Position numbers and translations under genes: made by a program
Shown: positions 7,259-16,545 of the stretch, in pieces
Numbering within the stretch: the first letter of the stretch is position 1
How the letters are laid out: each line of letters starts with the position of its first letter
Virus record (IMG/VR): IMGVR_UViG_3300036770_005504
Coordinates: 1 to 64,000 of that record
Source of the DNA: a virus
Direction: 5' to 3' (one strand)
DNA length: 64,000 bases
Notes under the pieces: generated by a model
What the model saw: the letters and a program-made list of their open reading frames with translations, nothing else
Told to the model about the DNA's origin: nothing
Databases searched by the model: none

Positions 7259-7678
7259 ATGATTGGACTGATACTCAGAATTTCTATTATAGATCAATCT
7301 TCGATCGCTTGGCCTGGCCAATCAAAATTTCTCAAGAATGAGGCATACTATCTTGATCTGTTTGGGCAACAATTATTTGACAACATGAAAAATTATATTC
7401 AATCATTCCGTCAATTTAGTGTAGGTCATTTAATCAGTGCCACTGATTTCAAATCCGACAGCCAAGGAAATATTATTAGATGGCGATTGTTTTCCAGTCA
7501 AGAAGATTATGATTTATTTAATACACTGTCCAATGTTGAATTTGACAATCATAGAATTGCACTTTGTGACACCATGAACTTGTCAATTACTATCAAAGAA
7601 ATCACAGACCCCACAGTAATTGATCAAATTTTAGCAATCCCAGATCCCACATACGAAGATTATAACAGTTTTATCTAA
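7259..7678 (+). CDS. Hypothetical island protein
   Basis: 139 residues, no recognised family, no signal peptide or membrane helix. It has an AAGGA ribosome-binding site at good spacing and a late-type promoter upstream. It is an isolated plus-strand gene; its end overlaps the end of the PLP enzyme gene by 4 bases. The alternating pattern in the middle (KSDSQGNIIRWRLFSS) suggests a small alpha/beta fold. A role as a partner or substrate of the island enzymes is possible but unsupported. Confidence 0.55.
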   Translation: MIGLILRISIIDQSSIAWPGQSKFLKNEAYYLDLFGQQLFDNMKNYIQSFRQFSVGHLISATDFKSDSQGNIIRWRLFSSQEDYDLFNTLSNVEFDNHRIALCDTMNLSITIKEITDPTVIDQILAIPDPTYEDYNSFI

Positions 7679-8598
7679 TTCATTGGCAGAGTTCGGGATT
7701 TTAAATATTGACTAAAGCAAAGACGATTTTCTTTACCACCTCTGTTGTATTCAGGGTATTTAACAGTTGATAAACCGAATACCACAGTGGGGCTAGGGTC
7801 AACCTCTAGCTGTCGACAAAATTCGATTTGAGTGGATCGATATTGATTATAATTATAATCTGGACTGTAACCATTGATATATTCTAATCCCACTGCAGCC
7901 GACAATCGATTAGTATAATTGTTGCCATTATAGACAGATATTGGGTCGGACATTTTTTCAGCAGTTAATCTCATACCAATTCTAAGATGCCCGGCACCCG
8001 GAAATGCTTTACTAAGACTAAATGCAATTACTTGAATACAGGGGTGACTGAAATCAAATACCAAACCGCCGGCTAAATGTAAATAACTACAATCAATCAA
8101 CACTGGAATTTTTAATCTATTGCATTTCTCCAATATTTCTGTCATGTCAGGATGTGCACCGCCATTATTGGCAAATGGTAAACTTATGGCCACAACATCT
8201 GTGGGCAACAATTCTTGATCTTCGAGATAGGCAAACTCTTTAAAATATTGTTGATTGACAATAGACCAATACATGTATTCGCCGCGGAATGTTCTGAGTC
8301 GACGGTCACAATGTGAAAGACAAAACACATTAAAAGTTTCTGTAGTACCTTGTGTAAAATCACGGAACTGAAATCTGTCAATACCAATGATATCATTGTT
8401 GATTGTTTGTTGATTCCAATGCCAATATCTATCTAGAAACTTTTGATTTATGTCAACATCATTGAGGCAACCTGAATAAATCTGTTTAGTGATCATGTCA
8501 ATGACACGAGTCTCTAACTGTCGATCTGCCACGGGATATATACTGCCAAATGGCAGAGATTTCATGCTCAACAATTGATTCCAGTTTTTCTGACTCAT
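7675..8598 (-). CDS. PLP-dependent aminotransferase-like enzyme (fold type I)
   Basis: 307 residues. DFTQGTTETFNVF near 80 fits the cofactor phosphate-binding turn. PVLIDCSYLHLAGG near 170 contains the Asp that pairs with the PLP ring nitrogen and a Tyr three residues on. IAFSLSKAFPGAGHLRIG near 195 contains the Schiff-base Lys and the usual R-x-G after it. It is shorter than typical aminotransferases (about 400), because the small domain is reduced. It could transaminate or decarboxylate an island intermediate. It overlaps the oxygenase gene upstream by 4 bases. Confidence 0.7.
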   Translation of the reverse strand: MSQKNWNQLLSMKSLPFGSIYPVADRQLETRVIDMITKQIYSGCLNDVDINQKFLDRYWHWNQQTINNDIIGIDRFQFRDFTQGTTETFNVFCLSHCDRRLRTFRGEYMYWSIVNQQYFKEFAYLEDQELLPTDVVAISLPFANNGGAHPDMTEILEKCNRLKIPVLIDCSYLHLAGGLVFDFSHPCIQVIAFSLSKAFPGAGHLRIGMRLTAEKMSDPISVYNGNNYTNRLSAAVGLEYINGYSPDYNYNQYRSTQIEFCRQLEVDPSPTVVFGLSTVKYPEYNRGGKENRLCFSQYLKSRTLPMN

Positions 8599-9359
8599 AA
8601 TGTATATCTTGAGTTGGGTTCAGCTGATGACAATTTTTGATCTGTGATACTGGTTCTTAGACCTGTAATGACCAAATTGGGCCTAGGATGAACACTGAGA
8701 TTCATGGTGCCATGCGGTACATTCAGTGTATCGAACATGTGAATATCTCCAGCGTGCCAACCTGTTAATACCGCATTGCCGTAACACATGACTTGTCCAG
8801 GCTCGTAATCGGCCAAGTTTACTACAATTCTTATGATTCGACTGGGGTCGCTGGGATTACGATGCCATAGCTTGTCGATATGCATACCAAATGCTTGCCC
8901 AGGCCATTGCACATGAATTCGATATGTGACTTTTTCTAAACTCCAAAAATCAACCATTTTTTCTATGATCGGATAATTTTTTAATGTGTTTTCTAATACT
9001 AAATTAGTTTGATCTACATCCTCAAGCCCGTGCTGCTGTCGATCGTATTTTTCCTGTTGCTGCATAGGACTGGCTCCATCTTTAAATCCTGGGCGTAAAT
9101 TTTGAGATGTGCTTTGATCCCAAGTCAGTTGTTGACTTTGCTCTAAGATATTTGGCAATATTTCTGACCAATCGCCAATAAATCTACCCAATCGATGAAA
9201 CCATTGTCCTTCGAGATCAGTCTGCCATTTATCAAAATGATAGTTACTGAATGTCTTGGCATACTCATAACTGCTGTGAAATTTATTGCCATCTTGATGA
9301 TTGAAATCATCGGGCAGTTTGGGATATTTAACTCGTTGGGTATATATGTCAATATTCAT
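8595..9359 (-). CDS. 2OG/Fe(II) oxygenase-like protein (Asp hydroxylase type)
   Basis: 254 residues. FGMHIDKLWHR near 157 gives His-x-Asp; RIIRIVVNLADYEPGQ and WHAGDIHMFDTLNVPHGTMN near 205 give the core strands and distal His. The Arg in ITGLRT could hold 2-oxoglutarate. This is one of the clearest oxygenases in the island. Its ATG lies at the predicted +1 of a late-type promoter. Confidence 0.62.
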   Translation of the reverse strand: MNIDIYTQRVKYPKLPDDFNHQDGNKFHSSYEYAKTFSNYHFDKWQTDLEGQWFHRLGRFIGDWSEILPNILEQSQQLTWDQSTSQNLRPGFKDGASPMQQQEKYDRQQHGLEDVDQTNLVLENTLKNYPIIEKMVDFWSLEKVTYRIHVQWPGQAFGMHIDKLWHRNPSDPSRIIRIVVNLADYEPGQVMCYGNAVLTGWHAGDIHMFDTLNVPHGTMNLSVHPRPNLVITGLRTSITDQKLSSAEPNSRYTL

Positions 9360-9361
9360 AA

Positions 9362-9389
9362 TGATACTTATCTTGAATAATAAGTATCA
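9362..9389. promoter_or_regulatory. Divergent late-type promoters forming a 10-bp inverted repeat
   Basis: Arms 9362-9371 and 9380-9389 are perfect complements. Minus-strand GATAAGTA plus five bases reaches the ATG at 9359 exactly. Plus-strand AATAAGTA predicts +1 near 9392 and a leader containing AAAGG before the ATG at 9410. The G in the element departs from TATAAATA, so strength is uncertain. Confidence 0.45.
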
Positions 9390-9409
9390 ATACATTAAAG
9401 GTTTTTACA

Positions 9410-10549
9410 ATGGATCTTGTCAAGAATTATCCTCAGGGATATTATCAAGTTGGTAATAAGTTATATATTAATAAACACACTGCCATGGTAGAAGCAGTGA
9501 ATAACCACAACAATGAAAAAATTTCTTATCATTTTTTCGATGAGTCATGGACAAATTTTGATAGAAACAAAATAGGTCAGTATTCTCTCAATGAGCTTTA
9601 TCGTCAACGAGCTCAACAATTAAGAAATCAATATGATTATCTTATTTTATATTTCAGTGGTGGTGCCGACAGCTATAATGTATTAAGGTCTTTTTGTGAT
9701 AATAATATACATCTCGACGAAATATGTGTCAAATGGTGCACCGATGTGTTTAACAGTAATCGACACATATATACACCCAACACCGTCGATTTGACATCCT
9801 ACAACTATCTCAGTGAATGGGACTACGCAATAAAACCAGTATTAGAATGGGTAGCTCAACATCATTCAGACATAAAAATCACAATATTAGATTGGTTTAA
9901 AGATCGAGACTCGACCACTATCGCTAATGCATTTGCCCTGGTCAATCATTTTCACGATTGTGAAATTAATAGTTTAGCAATCTGGAGTCCAAACGAAGCT
10001 CGACAATTAGAGTTAGGCAAAACTGTGGGCAGTATATACGGTATAGACAAACCCAATATGTTCATTGATACTAATAGTCAACAATGGAAATTATTTTTTT
10101 CTGACACCACCGTGGCAATGGGCACACCAAATCCGGACAATGTCTGGGGGACAGAATATTTCTATATCACACCCAATATGCCCGAGATTATATTTGAAAT
10201 GGCACATCAATTGATTATCGAATCTCGTAATAATAATTTGTTAGCTCAGGTATTAGATATAAAAACAGCCAACAATATGTCCGAGTTTCAGGTCAGACAA
10301 AAAATTGTCAGACACATACTATACAATAATTGGACAGATAGGTTTCAATGTTTTAAACCCACTATCAAAGAAAGAAGCGACAAGCATTTTTGGATCTATA
10401 GGTCCGACGAGTTAAGTGACTACAAAAATCTCTACGAAGAACTCAAAACATATTATGATCAACAACTTGAGCACAGTCGATATCGTGGACAACGAGCATT
10501 AATTTATCAACCATTGAATTCAGCAGGATTTCCAATTTGCCCAAAATAA
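9410..10549 (+). CDS. Asparagine-synthetase-like PP-loop ATPase, paralogue A
   Basis: 379 residues. The segment LYRQRAQQLR is followed by LILYFSGGADSYNVLRSF near residue 85, the N-type PP-loop. The same order, with the conserved NNIHLD that follows, recurs in the protein at 13134, so the two are paralogues. The C-terminal half (LGKTVGSIYGIDKPN) is also shared. No glutaminase domain and no QueC zinc site. It presumably activates a carboxylate or carbonyl by adenylation; the substrate is unknown. Confidence 0.6.
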   Translation: MDLVKNYPQGYYQVGNKLYINKHTAMVEAVNNHNNEKISYHFFDESWTNFDRNKIGQYSLNELYRQRAQQLRNQYDYLILYFSGGADSYNVLRSFCDNNIHLDEICVKWCTDVFNSNRHIYTPNTVDLTSYNYLSEWDYAIKPVLEWVAQHHSDIKITILDWFKDRDSTTIANAFALVNHFHDCEINSLAIWSPNEARQLELGKTVGSIYGIDKPNMFIDTNSQQWKLFFSDTTVAMGTPNPDNVWGTEYFYITPNMPEIIFEMAHQLIIESRNNNLLAQVLDIKTANNMSEFQVRQKIVRHILYNNWTDRFQCFKPTIKERSDKHFWIYRSDELSDYKNLYEELKTYYDQQLEHSRYRGQRALIYQPLNSAGFPICPK

Positions 10550-11248
10550 TTTTTGCTGTTGATGAATTTCTACCCATCTCGACAAACCATAAGTCAAGAT
10601 ATCCTTGGAATCAATTGCCAGCTGCTGAAATTTTTGTCGGTCATATTGTCCTAATTCAAATACTTCAATCATTGATGACAAATAGTCTGGATAGATATCT
10701 CCTACATAGCAATAGTAGTAGTGGTCACTAACATTGTCTACCCAATGAGGTAAAAAACTGTTTAGAGTATATACAGTATGTTTGTTATAGGGTTCCAATA
10801 AATCATAGCTGTTTAAATTTTGATCTAAATTAGAAAAGTAAAGATTAATTAACTTGCTGTCAGACATGGGTATCATTATTCTGTGACAAAATTTATGAAG
10901 TTCATGTTCACCATCAATGTGACGATCAATCGATTGCCCCGGGCTAATTCTCAGTATACCACTTTTAATAATTCGCCCCGGTAACAATGTCAGTAGATCA
11001 CAAATTAATTGTTCATAATGATTTAATAATTGCTGATCGAGATGTTGATTACAGTCAAATGTATAAAATTTTTTATCATTTGACAATGGACTAGTTTTAA
11101 ACCATATCGTATTAGTATTTCGAAACTTAAAATTATTTTTGGGTCTAGTGTCTGCATTCCATGATTGCTCTGGGATGTCAACAACAAATTCTAATAATTT
11201 GTCTGTGTTTATTTGTCCCAAAACTTGCCGATGATCCGGTAACCACAT
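10520..11248 (-). CDS. Aspartyl-hydroxylase-like oxygenase
   Basis: 242 residues. RISPGQSIDRHIDGEH near 118 gives His-x-Asp; FCHRIMIPMSD is the typical following strand; YTLNSFLPHWVDNVSDHYYY near 177 gives the distal His-x-x-x-Asn-x-Ser-Asp block. It fits the Asp/Asn beta-hydroxylase family. The 3' end overlaps the oppositely oriented PP-loop gene by 30 bases. It is the last gene of a minus-strand unit beginning at 14294. Confidence 0.6.
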   Translation of the reverse strand: MWLPDHRQVLGQINTDKLLEFVVDIPEQSWNADTRPKNNFKFRNTNTIWFKTSPLSNDKKFYTFDCNQHLDQQLLNHYEQLICDLLTLLPGRIIKSGILRISPGQSIDRHIDGEHELHKFCHRIMIPMSDSKLINLYFSNLDQNLNSYDLLEPYNKHTVYTLNSFLPHWVDNVSDHYYYCYVGDIYPDYLSSMIEVFELGQYDRQKFQQLAIDSKDILTYGLSRWVEIHQQQKLFWANWKSC

Positions 11249-11258
11249 GATGCATTAT

Positions 11259-12173
11259 TTACCTGAGATTATCAACACTTTGTTTGACCAGCTGCTCGGC
11301 ATATTCCTGACCCATGGGCAAAGGTTCAAAAAATTGATCTTCGAAATTCTTTATGACCATGGGATCACTGACATATGACGATACTATGTTTCTCCAGGTA
11401 TCAACAATGGCAGTTGGTGTATTAGGTGGTAAAATTAAAACAAAACCATCAAAATCTTTCCAGTTGGGATATTTGTTTTGTATTAGATCTGCGTTGGGAT
11501 ATTGATATAATTTATTTTTAGCAGCTATACCCACTAATACCAGACGATTTGCTTGAATATGAGAATGAACCAAACTCAATGGTAGTGCTGCCAGATCTAT
11601 ATGACCTCCTAATAGATCATTGACAACCAGTGCTCCACCTCTGTAACTGATCAATGAATGTTGGTAATTTGGGTTTACTATATTGATCAGTTGTTGTAGA
11701 GACATTTTTTGCCCTGGCGCACCTTGCCCTATTTTTACGTGATTATTTTTTCTTATATCATAGTCAATATCTTGGAATGTGGTTAACCCGCTGGTTTTTG
11801 ATGTCACGAATGCAGTGACACTATTTCTAATAGCAGACACCACAATGAGATTGGAATTTGAATTCTTAATACGATGTATAGCCACTGTTCCTGCAGTCCC
11901 AACACTGACAGTGTAACCGTCGTTGGGGGACTTTTCAATTTCGTTCATTCCTATTAGGCCTTCGGCACCTGATTTATAAACTGCAGCAGTATTGATATTT
12001 TTATCCAAGAGATATTTTTTAAAATGTTGATATGTTTGATCAACTCCTCCACCAGGCGGAAAAGGGATCACAACTGTGACTGTTTTTTTATTAAAATCTA
12101 GTGCGTGAGCCCCTGGCCATTGCAGTAGCAACAGAATAGCAAAAACAACAAAAAATTTAATATTGTTTATCAT
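11259..12173 (-). CDS. Bug/TctC-family periplasmic solute-binding protein
   Basis: 304 residues with a Sec signal peptide (about 24 residues, ending AHA). VTVVIPFPPGGGVDQTY just after it is the first conserved block of tripartite tricarboxylate transporter receptors (Bug proteins), and GQGAPG and HIDLAALPLSLV are further family segments. The family binds organic acids in the periplasm and passes them to TctAB. No membrane partners are present here, so the phage protein would serve a host transporter or another purpose. It lies one base after a paralogue. Confidence 0.82.
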   Translation of the reverse strand: MINNIKFFVVFAILLLLQWPGAHALDFNKKTVTVVIPFPPGGGVDQTYQHFKKYLLDKNINTAAVYKSGAEGLIGMNEIEKSPNDGYTVSVGTAGTVAIHRIKNSNSNLIVVSAIRNSVTAFVTSKTSGLTTFQDIDYDIRKNNHVKIGQGAPGQKMSLQQLINIVNPNYQHSLISYRGGALVVNDLLGGHIDLAALPLSLVHSHIQANRLVLVGIAAKNKLYQYPNADLIQNKYPNWKDFDGFVLILPPNTPTAIVDTWRNIVSSYVSDPMVIKNFEDQFFEPLPMGQEYAEQLVKQSVDNLR

Positions 12174-12174
12174 A

Positions 12175-13137
12175 TTATTCTACCTTGAGATTCTGAATAA
12201 TTGTTCTGTATTTTTTTATTTCATCATCGATGAAATTTGACAATTCTTGTGTGGTCATCAATGGTCCTACAGTGGCTCCACTTTTTTCCAATAATTGCCG
12301 CAATGGTAGACTGGCAACTATCAAATTGATTTGATTATTTAAAAATTGACGATGTGCGTCTGGTATTCCACCGGGTGCCAGTATAGCATACCAACTTGAA
12401 TAGAAATAATTTTCATAACCGGATTCTTTAACAGTGGGTAAATTTGGATATTGTGGCAATCGTGAACGAGTTGCCACCGCTATTGCCCGGACTCGTTGTG
12501 ATTCCAGCAAGTGTCGAACAGTTAATATATTGGCTATCCACAAGTGAGTTTCACCACTGCCAAGGCTTAAAACAGCAGGACTAGCACTTTTAAATGGAAT
12601 ATGTAAGATATCAGTCTGTGTAATTTGTTTCAAATGTTCAGCAGCCAATTTAGGCAAACTGCTAGGCCCAGCTGATGCATAATTATATTTCCCGGGATTA
12701 TCTCGAACAAGTTTAATAAAATCTCCGAGAGTGTCTGCTGGCACTTGGGAGTTGACAAAAATCACATAAGGCATTTCACCAACAAATGCCAGTGGAGTGA
12801 AATCTAATTTAGTGTCATACGGTAATTTTTTAAAAACCGAAGGATTAGTGGCAAATGTTTGAGTAGCAAACAACAAAACATGCCCATTGGATTTGGCACT
12901 GGCAACTTCGTTGGCTGCAATAGTTTGCCCACCACCGGGTTTATTTTCTACAATGACATTAATACGAAGACGTTCGCTGAGTTGTTGAGCAATGAATCTT
13001 GCCACAACATCGACTCCACTACCTGGCGATACTCCAGTGACAATTCTAATAGATTTTGTAGGGAAATCCAATGCATACGCTGGATTAAACAGATTGATTG
13101 ACAATAGTATTGATAATATTTTAAATAGTTTTTTCAT
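12175..13137 (-). CDS. Bug/TctC-family periplasmic solute-binding protein
   Basis: 320 residues with a signal peptide of about 22 residues. SIRIVTGVSPGSGVDVVARF, VENKPGGGQTIAANEVA and YNYASAGPSSLPKLAAEHLK are classic Bug blocks, more typical than those of the neighbouring copy. The gene starts 4 bases inside the end of the PP-loop gene at 13134, so exported receptor and cytoplasmic enzyme are co-transcribed. Its closest relatives are probably in Burkholderiales (inference). Confidence 0.88.
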   Translation of the reverse strand: MKKLFKILSILLSINLFNPAYALDFPTKSIRIVTGVSPGSGVDVVARFIAQQLSERLRINVIVENKPGGGQTIAANEVASAKSNGHVLLFATQTFATNPSVFKKLPYDTKLDFTPLAFVGEMPYVIFVNSQVPADTLGDFIKLVRDNPGKYNYASAGPSSLPKLAAEHLKQITQTDILHIPFKSASPAVLSLGSGETHLWIANILTVRHLLESQRVRAIAVATRSRLPQYPNLPTVKESGYENYFYSSWYAILAPGGIPDAHRQFLNNQINLIVASLPLRQLLEKSGATVGPLMTTQELSNFIDDEIKKYRTIIQNLKVE

Positions 13138-14294
13138 GATAAAAATTTTCCAATGGTATAAAGACGGGTATTTAACGGAACCAGACTGCCACTTTCAGTG
13201 CGAAATCGATCGTCGATTTCGTCAAGGAATCCTTGAAATTGCCATCGCCATGATGAAATCAGTCTGTCAAAATTTGGACTTTGATAAAGCCAAAAATCTT
13301 TGTCTCGTATGACTGCACTGAATGATTTTTCAGTTTGGAAGGTATTTATGTTCCAGGTGTCTGGGTATAGCACTTTTCTGGCCACATAATTGTTAAATTC
13401 CACAACTTGATCAATAGGAGCTCTCAGTGGTCTTGATCTTAGATATTTTCTCAGATCAGGATTCTGTTCATAATACTTTAAAATCGAGTAAGCCATTTCA
13501 AAAATTAATTGGGGTAATTTAGGACTCCAATAAAACGCTTCAAACTCGCCCAAATAATTACTGGCAGTTTGCATAGATACGTCTGAAAAAAACATACTGA
13601 CAGTGGTTAGATCTCGGTTTAAAAACAGTCTGGGTTTGTCATATCCATAAATTGATGCAACTTTCTTGCCTTGGTCCAGATTTTTTTGGCTGTGTTTACT
13701 GAAATTCTGATTTCGAGGCAAACACCCTGCTCCATAATATGTTGAGGATTTCAAAAAAGATTCAGGTTGATACAGCCGGTCATTGAGATTCGCCGACCAA
13801 TCACCTACTTCGATATTGATCTCAGGTCGATAACGTGCAATCCATTGCAGAGTTGGTAATACACAATAATCCCACTCACTGAGTAGGTTAAATGATGATT
13901 TGTCAATGTCATTGGGTTTGTAAATTTTACTATCAATGGCAATTTTCGGCCAGTTGGTAAAAATATTATCCAAATGAATATTGTTTTGCACAAAGGTCAT
14001 TAAAATATTATGACTATCTGCACCACCAGAATAATGCAATGTTAGATAGTCATATTCGTCACGTAGTTGTTGAGCTCGTTGGCGGTATAGATGTTGCAAC
14101 GAACTACTGCCCAACTTTGATTTGTCAAACTCGGACCAAATATCATCATACCAGTGATATGTGACATTACTGTCTTTGTGTTTAGATGCTGCAATTAATG
14201 CTGATCTTTTATCAAAATATCGATTGGTAGCATCGAGTCTCGACACTTGCCAATGCCCCAATGGGCCTGTTATTTGCGATTCGACACCAATCAT
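13134..14294 (-). CDS. Asparagine-synthetase-like PP-loop ATPase, paralogue B
   Basis: 386 residues. LTLHYSGGADSHNILMTF near residue 90 is the PP-loop, preceded by LYRQRAQQLRDEYDY and followed by NNIHLDNI as in paralogue A at 9410. The GKKVASIYGYDKPR segment is shared too. It begins at the predicted +1 of a late promoter with exact TATAAATA, and its first codons lie in a 20-bp inverted repeat shared with the divergent gene at 14337. It leads a unit with two solute-binding proteins and an oxygenase. Confidence 0.6.
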   Translation of the reverse strand: MIGVESQITGPLGHWQVSRLDATNRYFDKRSALIAASKHKDSNVTYHWYDDIWSEFDKSKLGSSSLQHLYRQRAQQLRDEYDYLTLHYSGGADSHNILMTFVQNNIHLDNIFTNWPKIAIDSKIYKPNDIDKSSFNLLSEWDYCVLPTLQWIARYRPEINIEVGDWSANLNDRLYQPESFLKSSTYYGAGCLPRNQNFSKHSQKNLDQGKKVASIYGYDKPRLFLNRDLTTVSMFFSDVSMQTASNYLGEFEAFYWSPKLPQLIFEMAYSILKYYEQNPDLRKYLRSRPLRAPIDQVVEFNNYVARKVLYPDTWNINTFQTEKSFSAVIRDKDFWLYQSPNFDRLISSWRWQFQGFLDEIDDRFRTESGSLVPLNTRLYTIGKFLS

Positions 14295-14344
14295 TGAAAT
14301 ATTTATATTTGGATATATTGTCGGATAAATATTTCAATGATTGG
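14287..14344. promoter_or_regulatory. Divergent late promoters in a 20-bp perfect inverted repeat
   Basis: Arms 14287-14306 and 14325-14344 are perfect complements with an 18-base centre. Minus-strand TATAAATA (14300-14307) and plus-strand GATAAATA (14324-14331) each sit five bases before an ATG (14294 and 14337). Both start codons and the first Ile-Gly codons lie in the arms, so promoter, start site and N-terminus are mirrored. Confidence 0.7.
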
Positions 14345-15080
14345 ATTGGGATCAAATTCTGCAGCATTTAAGTATTTAGATGAGTTTGTTAGTTGTCCGG
14401 ATTGGAGTCAACTTCACACTGATGTTTGTTATGGAATAGCCCGAAGCCACTGGAATAAAAGATATGTCAGCAGTGGAATTCATGATGATTTTGCTGACAA
14501 AGAAATAACCCCTTATGTTCGAACACTAGAGCATCATCTAACAGATCATGCACTGGACAAATTTAATCTATTAGACAACACAGATCAACGGTTGAAATTT
14601 GTGTCCGCATGGGGACCAATCCCTCATCCCTTTTGGTTAATTTATATTAGAGATAATAAACGTATCGAACCCACTGGTATTTTTAATAAATCTCTGGCAC
14701 AAGATTGTGATTGGACAGACAATAAAAAGTATTTTGGCAGTTTAATTGATTTCATAGAGCAACTGCCTTTTCAACAGTTGGGAAGAATAATTTTGTTTAT
14801 GACTGAAGCCAATAATGCCACACTACCACATTATGATGGTGCTCATCGATTTGAGCGGCCATCTGATGATTTTGTTTGGTTTACCACAAAACCTTCCACT
14901 AAACAGATATTTGTATTTGATGAGTTAACCAAGAAAAAACACTATCCTGACCCTGGCAAAAAACTAATATGGTTCAATGAGATGGATTTTCACGGCACTG
15001 ATCCAGTGGACCATTTTTCTTTTAGTATACGCATAGACGGACAATTTAGGTCAGACATAAAACAAAGATTATTAAAATGA
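14337..15080 (+). CDS. 2OG/Fe(II) oxygenase-like protein
   Basis: 247 residues. TLPHYDGAHRFE near 163 gives His-x-Asp, the strand DFVWFTTKP follows, and FNEMDFHGTDPVDHFSFSIRIDG near 222 gives the distal His plus an Arg that could bind 2-oxoglutarate. The N-terminal 130 residues are unlike the other island oxygenases. Translationally coupled to the radical SAM gene by a 4-base overlap. Confidence 0.58.
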   Translation: MIGLGSNSAAFKYLDEFVSCPDWSQLHTDVCYGIARSHWNKRYVSSGIHDDFADKEITPYVRTLEHHLTDHALDKFNLLDNTDQRLKFVSAWGPIPHPFWLIYIRDNKRIEPTGIFNKSLAQDCDWTDNKKYFGSLIDFIEQLPFQQLGRIILFMTEANNATLPHYDGAHRFERPSDDFVWFTTKPSTKQIFVFDELTKKKHYPDPGKKLIWFNEMDFHGTDPVDHFSFSIRIDGQFRSDIKQRLLK

Positions 15081-16537
15081 ATATTATATTTTGGACCGGG
15101 GTGTTTGAATTGTCCACTCATTACCGCGCGATTGGTGCTTATCAGTTGGCCAGCTGGATGAGAAAGCACGGTTATAGTTGTCAGGTCATTGATTTTGTTC
15201 ATCATATGTCTGTGGATGAATTAATAAAGTTTACTGAAAAATTCATTACGTCAGACACAATATGTATAGGGATAAGTTCGACGTTTTGGAGTCAATTAGT
15301 TCCTAGAAATAAAACCTGGTCTATGTCAAGATTTTCTCCAATCACTGTGCCGGACATCATAGAATCAGCATTGCTTGAACTTCGTAAAAAATATCCCACG
15401 GTGAAATGGGTATTGGGCGGAGTCAGTGCTGACTTCATCCCTCCGGAATCCTATCAACTATTTGATGTTTCTATAGTGGGCGATGCTGAAGATACTTTTC
15501 TTGATTTGGTAAATTCTTGGAAAAATCAAAAAAGAATTTTTCACAGTGTGACTCGTGGCGGTCGTCCTTTTATGAATGCACAGCCCAATCGGATTTTTGA
15601 TATTCAACATTCAACACATCGATTTCTGCAGCAAGATTGCATAGTGCCCGGGGAAACATTACCTATAGAAATCAGTCGTGGTTGTATATTTCGTTGTGCA
15701 TTTTGTCAATATCCTCATTTGGGCAAAACTAAATTTGATTATCTCAGACAGCCAGAATTGATCGGTGAAGAAATTGAATATAATTACCAACAATTTAAAA
15801 CTCAAAATTATTATATCTTAGATGACACATTCAATGACAGTGATTATAAAATGCAGGGATGGCAAACTTCATTGTCTAAACTGAATTTTACAATTAATTA
15901 TACTGCATATCTCAGAGCTGACTTGTTGAACAGAAATCCAGACCATATCCATCTATTGCAAAATACAGGATTGGTCAGTGGTTTTTTTGGTATAGAAAGT
16001 TTTAATCCCGAAGCCAGTCGAATTGTGGGCAAAGGATGGAGCGGAAAACAAGCACAAAAATTTTTACCAGAATTGAAATCATTATGGAAAGATAATACCA
16101 CTTTTCATTGTAGTTTCATTGTGGGTCTCCCACCGGAAACAGTCAACGAATATTTTGCCGCTCAACAATGGCTGATAGACAACAATATAGATTCTTGGGT
16201 GTTTAAACCTTTGTTGATCACGCCCGGCACACGAACAATGAGCAGTGATTTTGATCGTAATTACGAAAAATACGGTTTTGTCTATGATCCAGGCACACAG
16301 GGATGGTCTAGTCAATATTTAAACAGCAAAAAAGCAGTTACAATCGCAGCCACCCTTAATAAGATCAGCGAAAAATATATAAAAACCACATCCTGGAAGG
16401 CATTGAGTTTGATGGGGTTGGGTGTGGATAAATCACAACTATTGAACAAAAAAGCCAATGAATTGGATTGGAACGATATTCATAAAAAAAAGCAAGACTT
16501 TATCGCAACCTATAAAGAAAAATTAAATGCTTTATAG
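15077..16537 (+). CDS. B12-binding-type radical SAM enzyme
   Basis: 486 residues. The N-terminal 150 residues have the layout of a cobalamin-binding Rossmann domain (YQLASWMRKHGYSCQVIDF, VLGGVSADFIP, SIVGDAED) but lack the DxHxxG cobalamin ligand, as many members do. ISRGCIFRCAFCQYP near 203 is the CxxxCxxC cluster. FFGIESFNPEASRIVGKG and GLPPETVNEY match the Elp3/MiaB-like core. These enzymes methylate or rearrange unreactive carbons. The pairing with an oxygenase is reminiscent of natural-product or peptide-tailoring clusters. Confidence 0.85.
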   Translation: MNIIFWTGVFELSTHYRAIGAYQLASWMRKHGYSCQVIDFVHHMSVDELIKFTEKFITSDTICIGISSTFWSQLVPRNKTWSMSRFSPITVPDIIESALLELRKKYPTVKWVLGGVSADFIPPESYQLFDVSIVGDAEDTFLDLVNSWKNQKRIFHSVTRGGRPFMNAQPNRIFDIQHSTHRFLQQDCIVPGETLPIEISRGCIFRCAFCQYPHLGKTKFDYLRQPELIGEEIEYNYQQFKTQNYYILDDTFNDSDYKMQGWQTSLSKLNFTINYTAYLRADLLNRNPDHIHLLQNTGLVSGFFGIESFNPEASRIVGKGWSGKQAQKFLPELKSLWKDNTTFHCSFIVGLPPETVNEYFAAQQWLIDNNIDSWVFKPLLITPGTRTMSSDFDRNYEKYGFVYDPGTQGWSSQYLNSKKAVTIAATLNKISEKYIKTTSWKALSLMGLGVDKSQLLNKKANELDWNDIHKKKQDFIATYKEKLNAL

Positions 16538-16545
16538 AAAATGTT

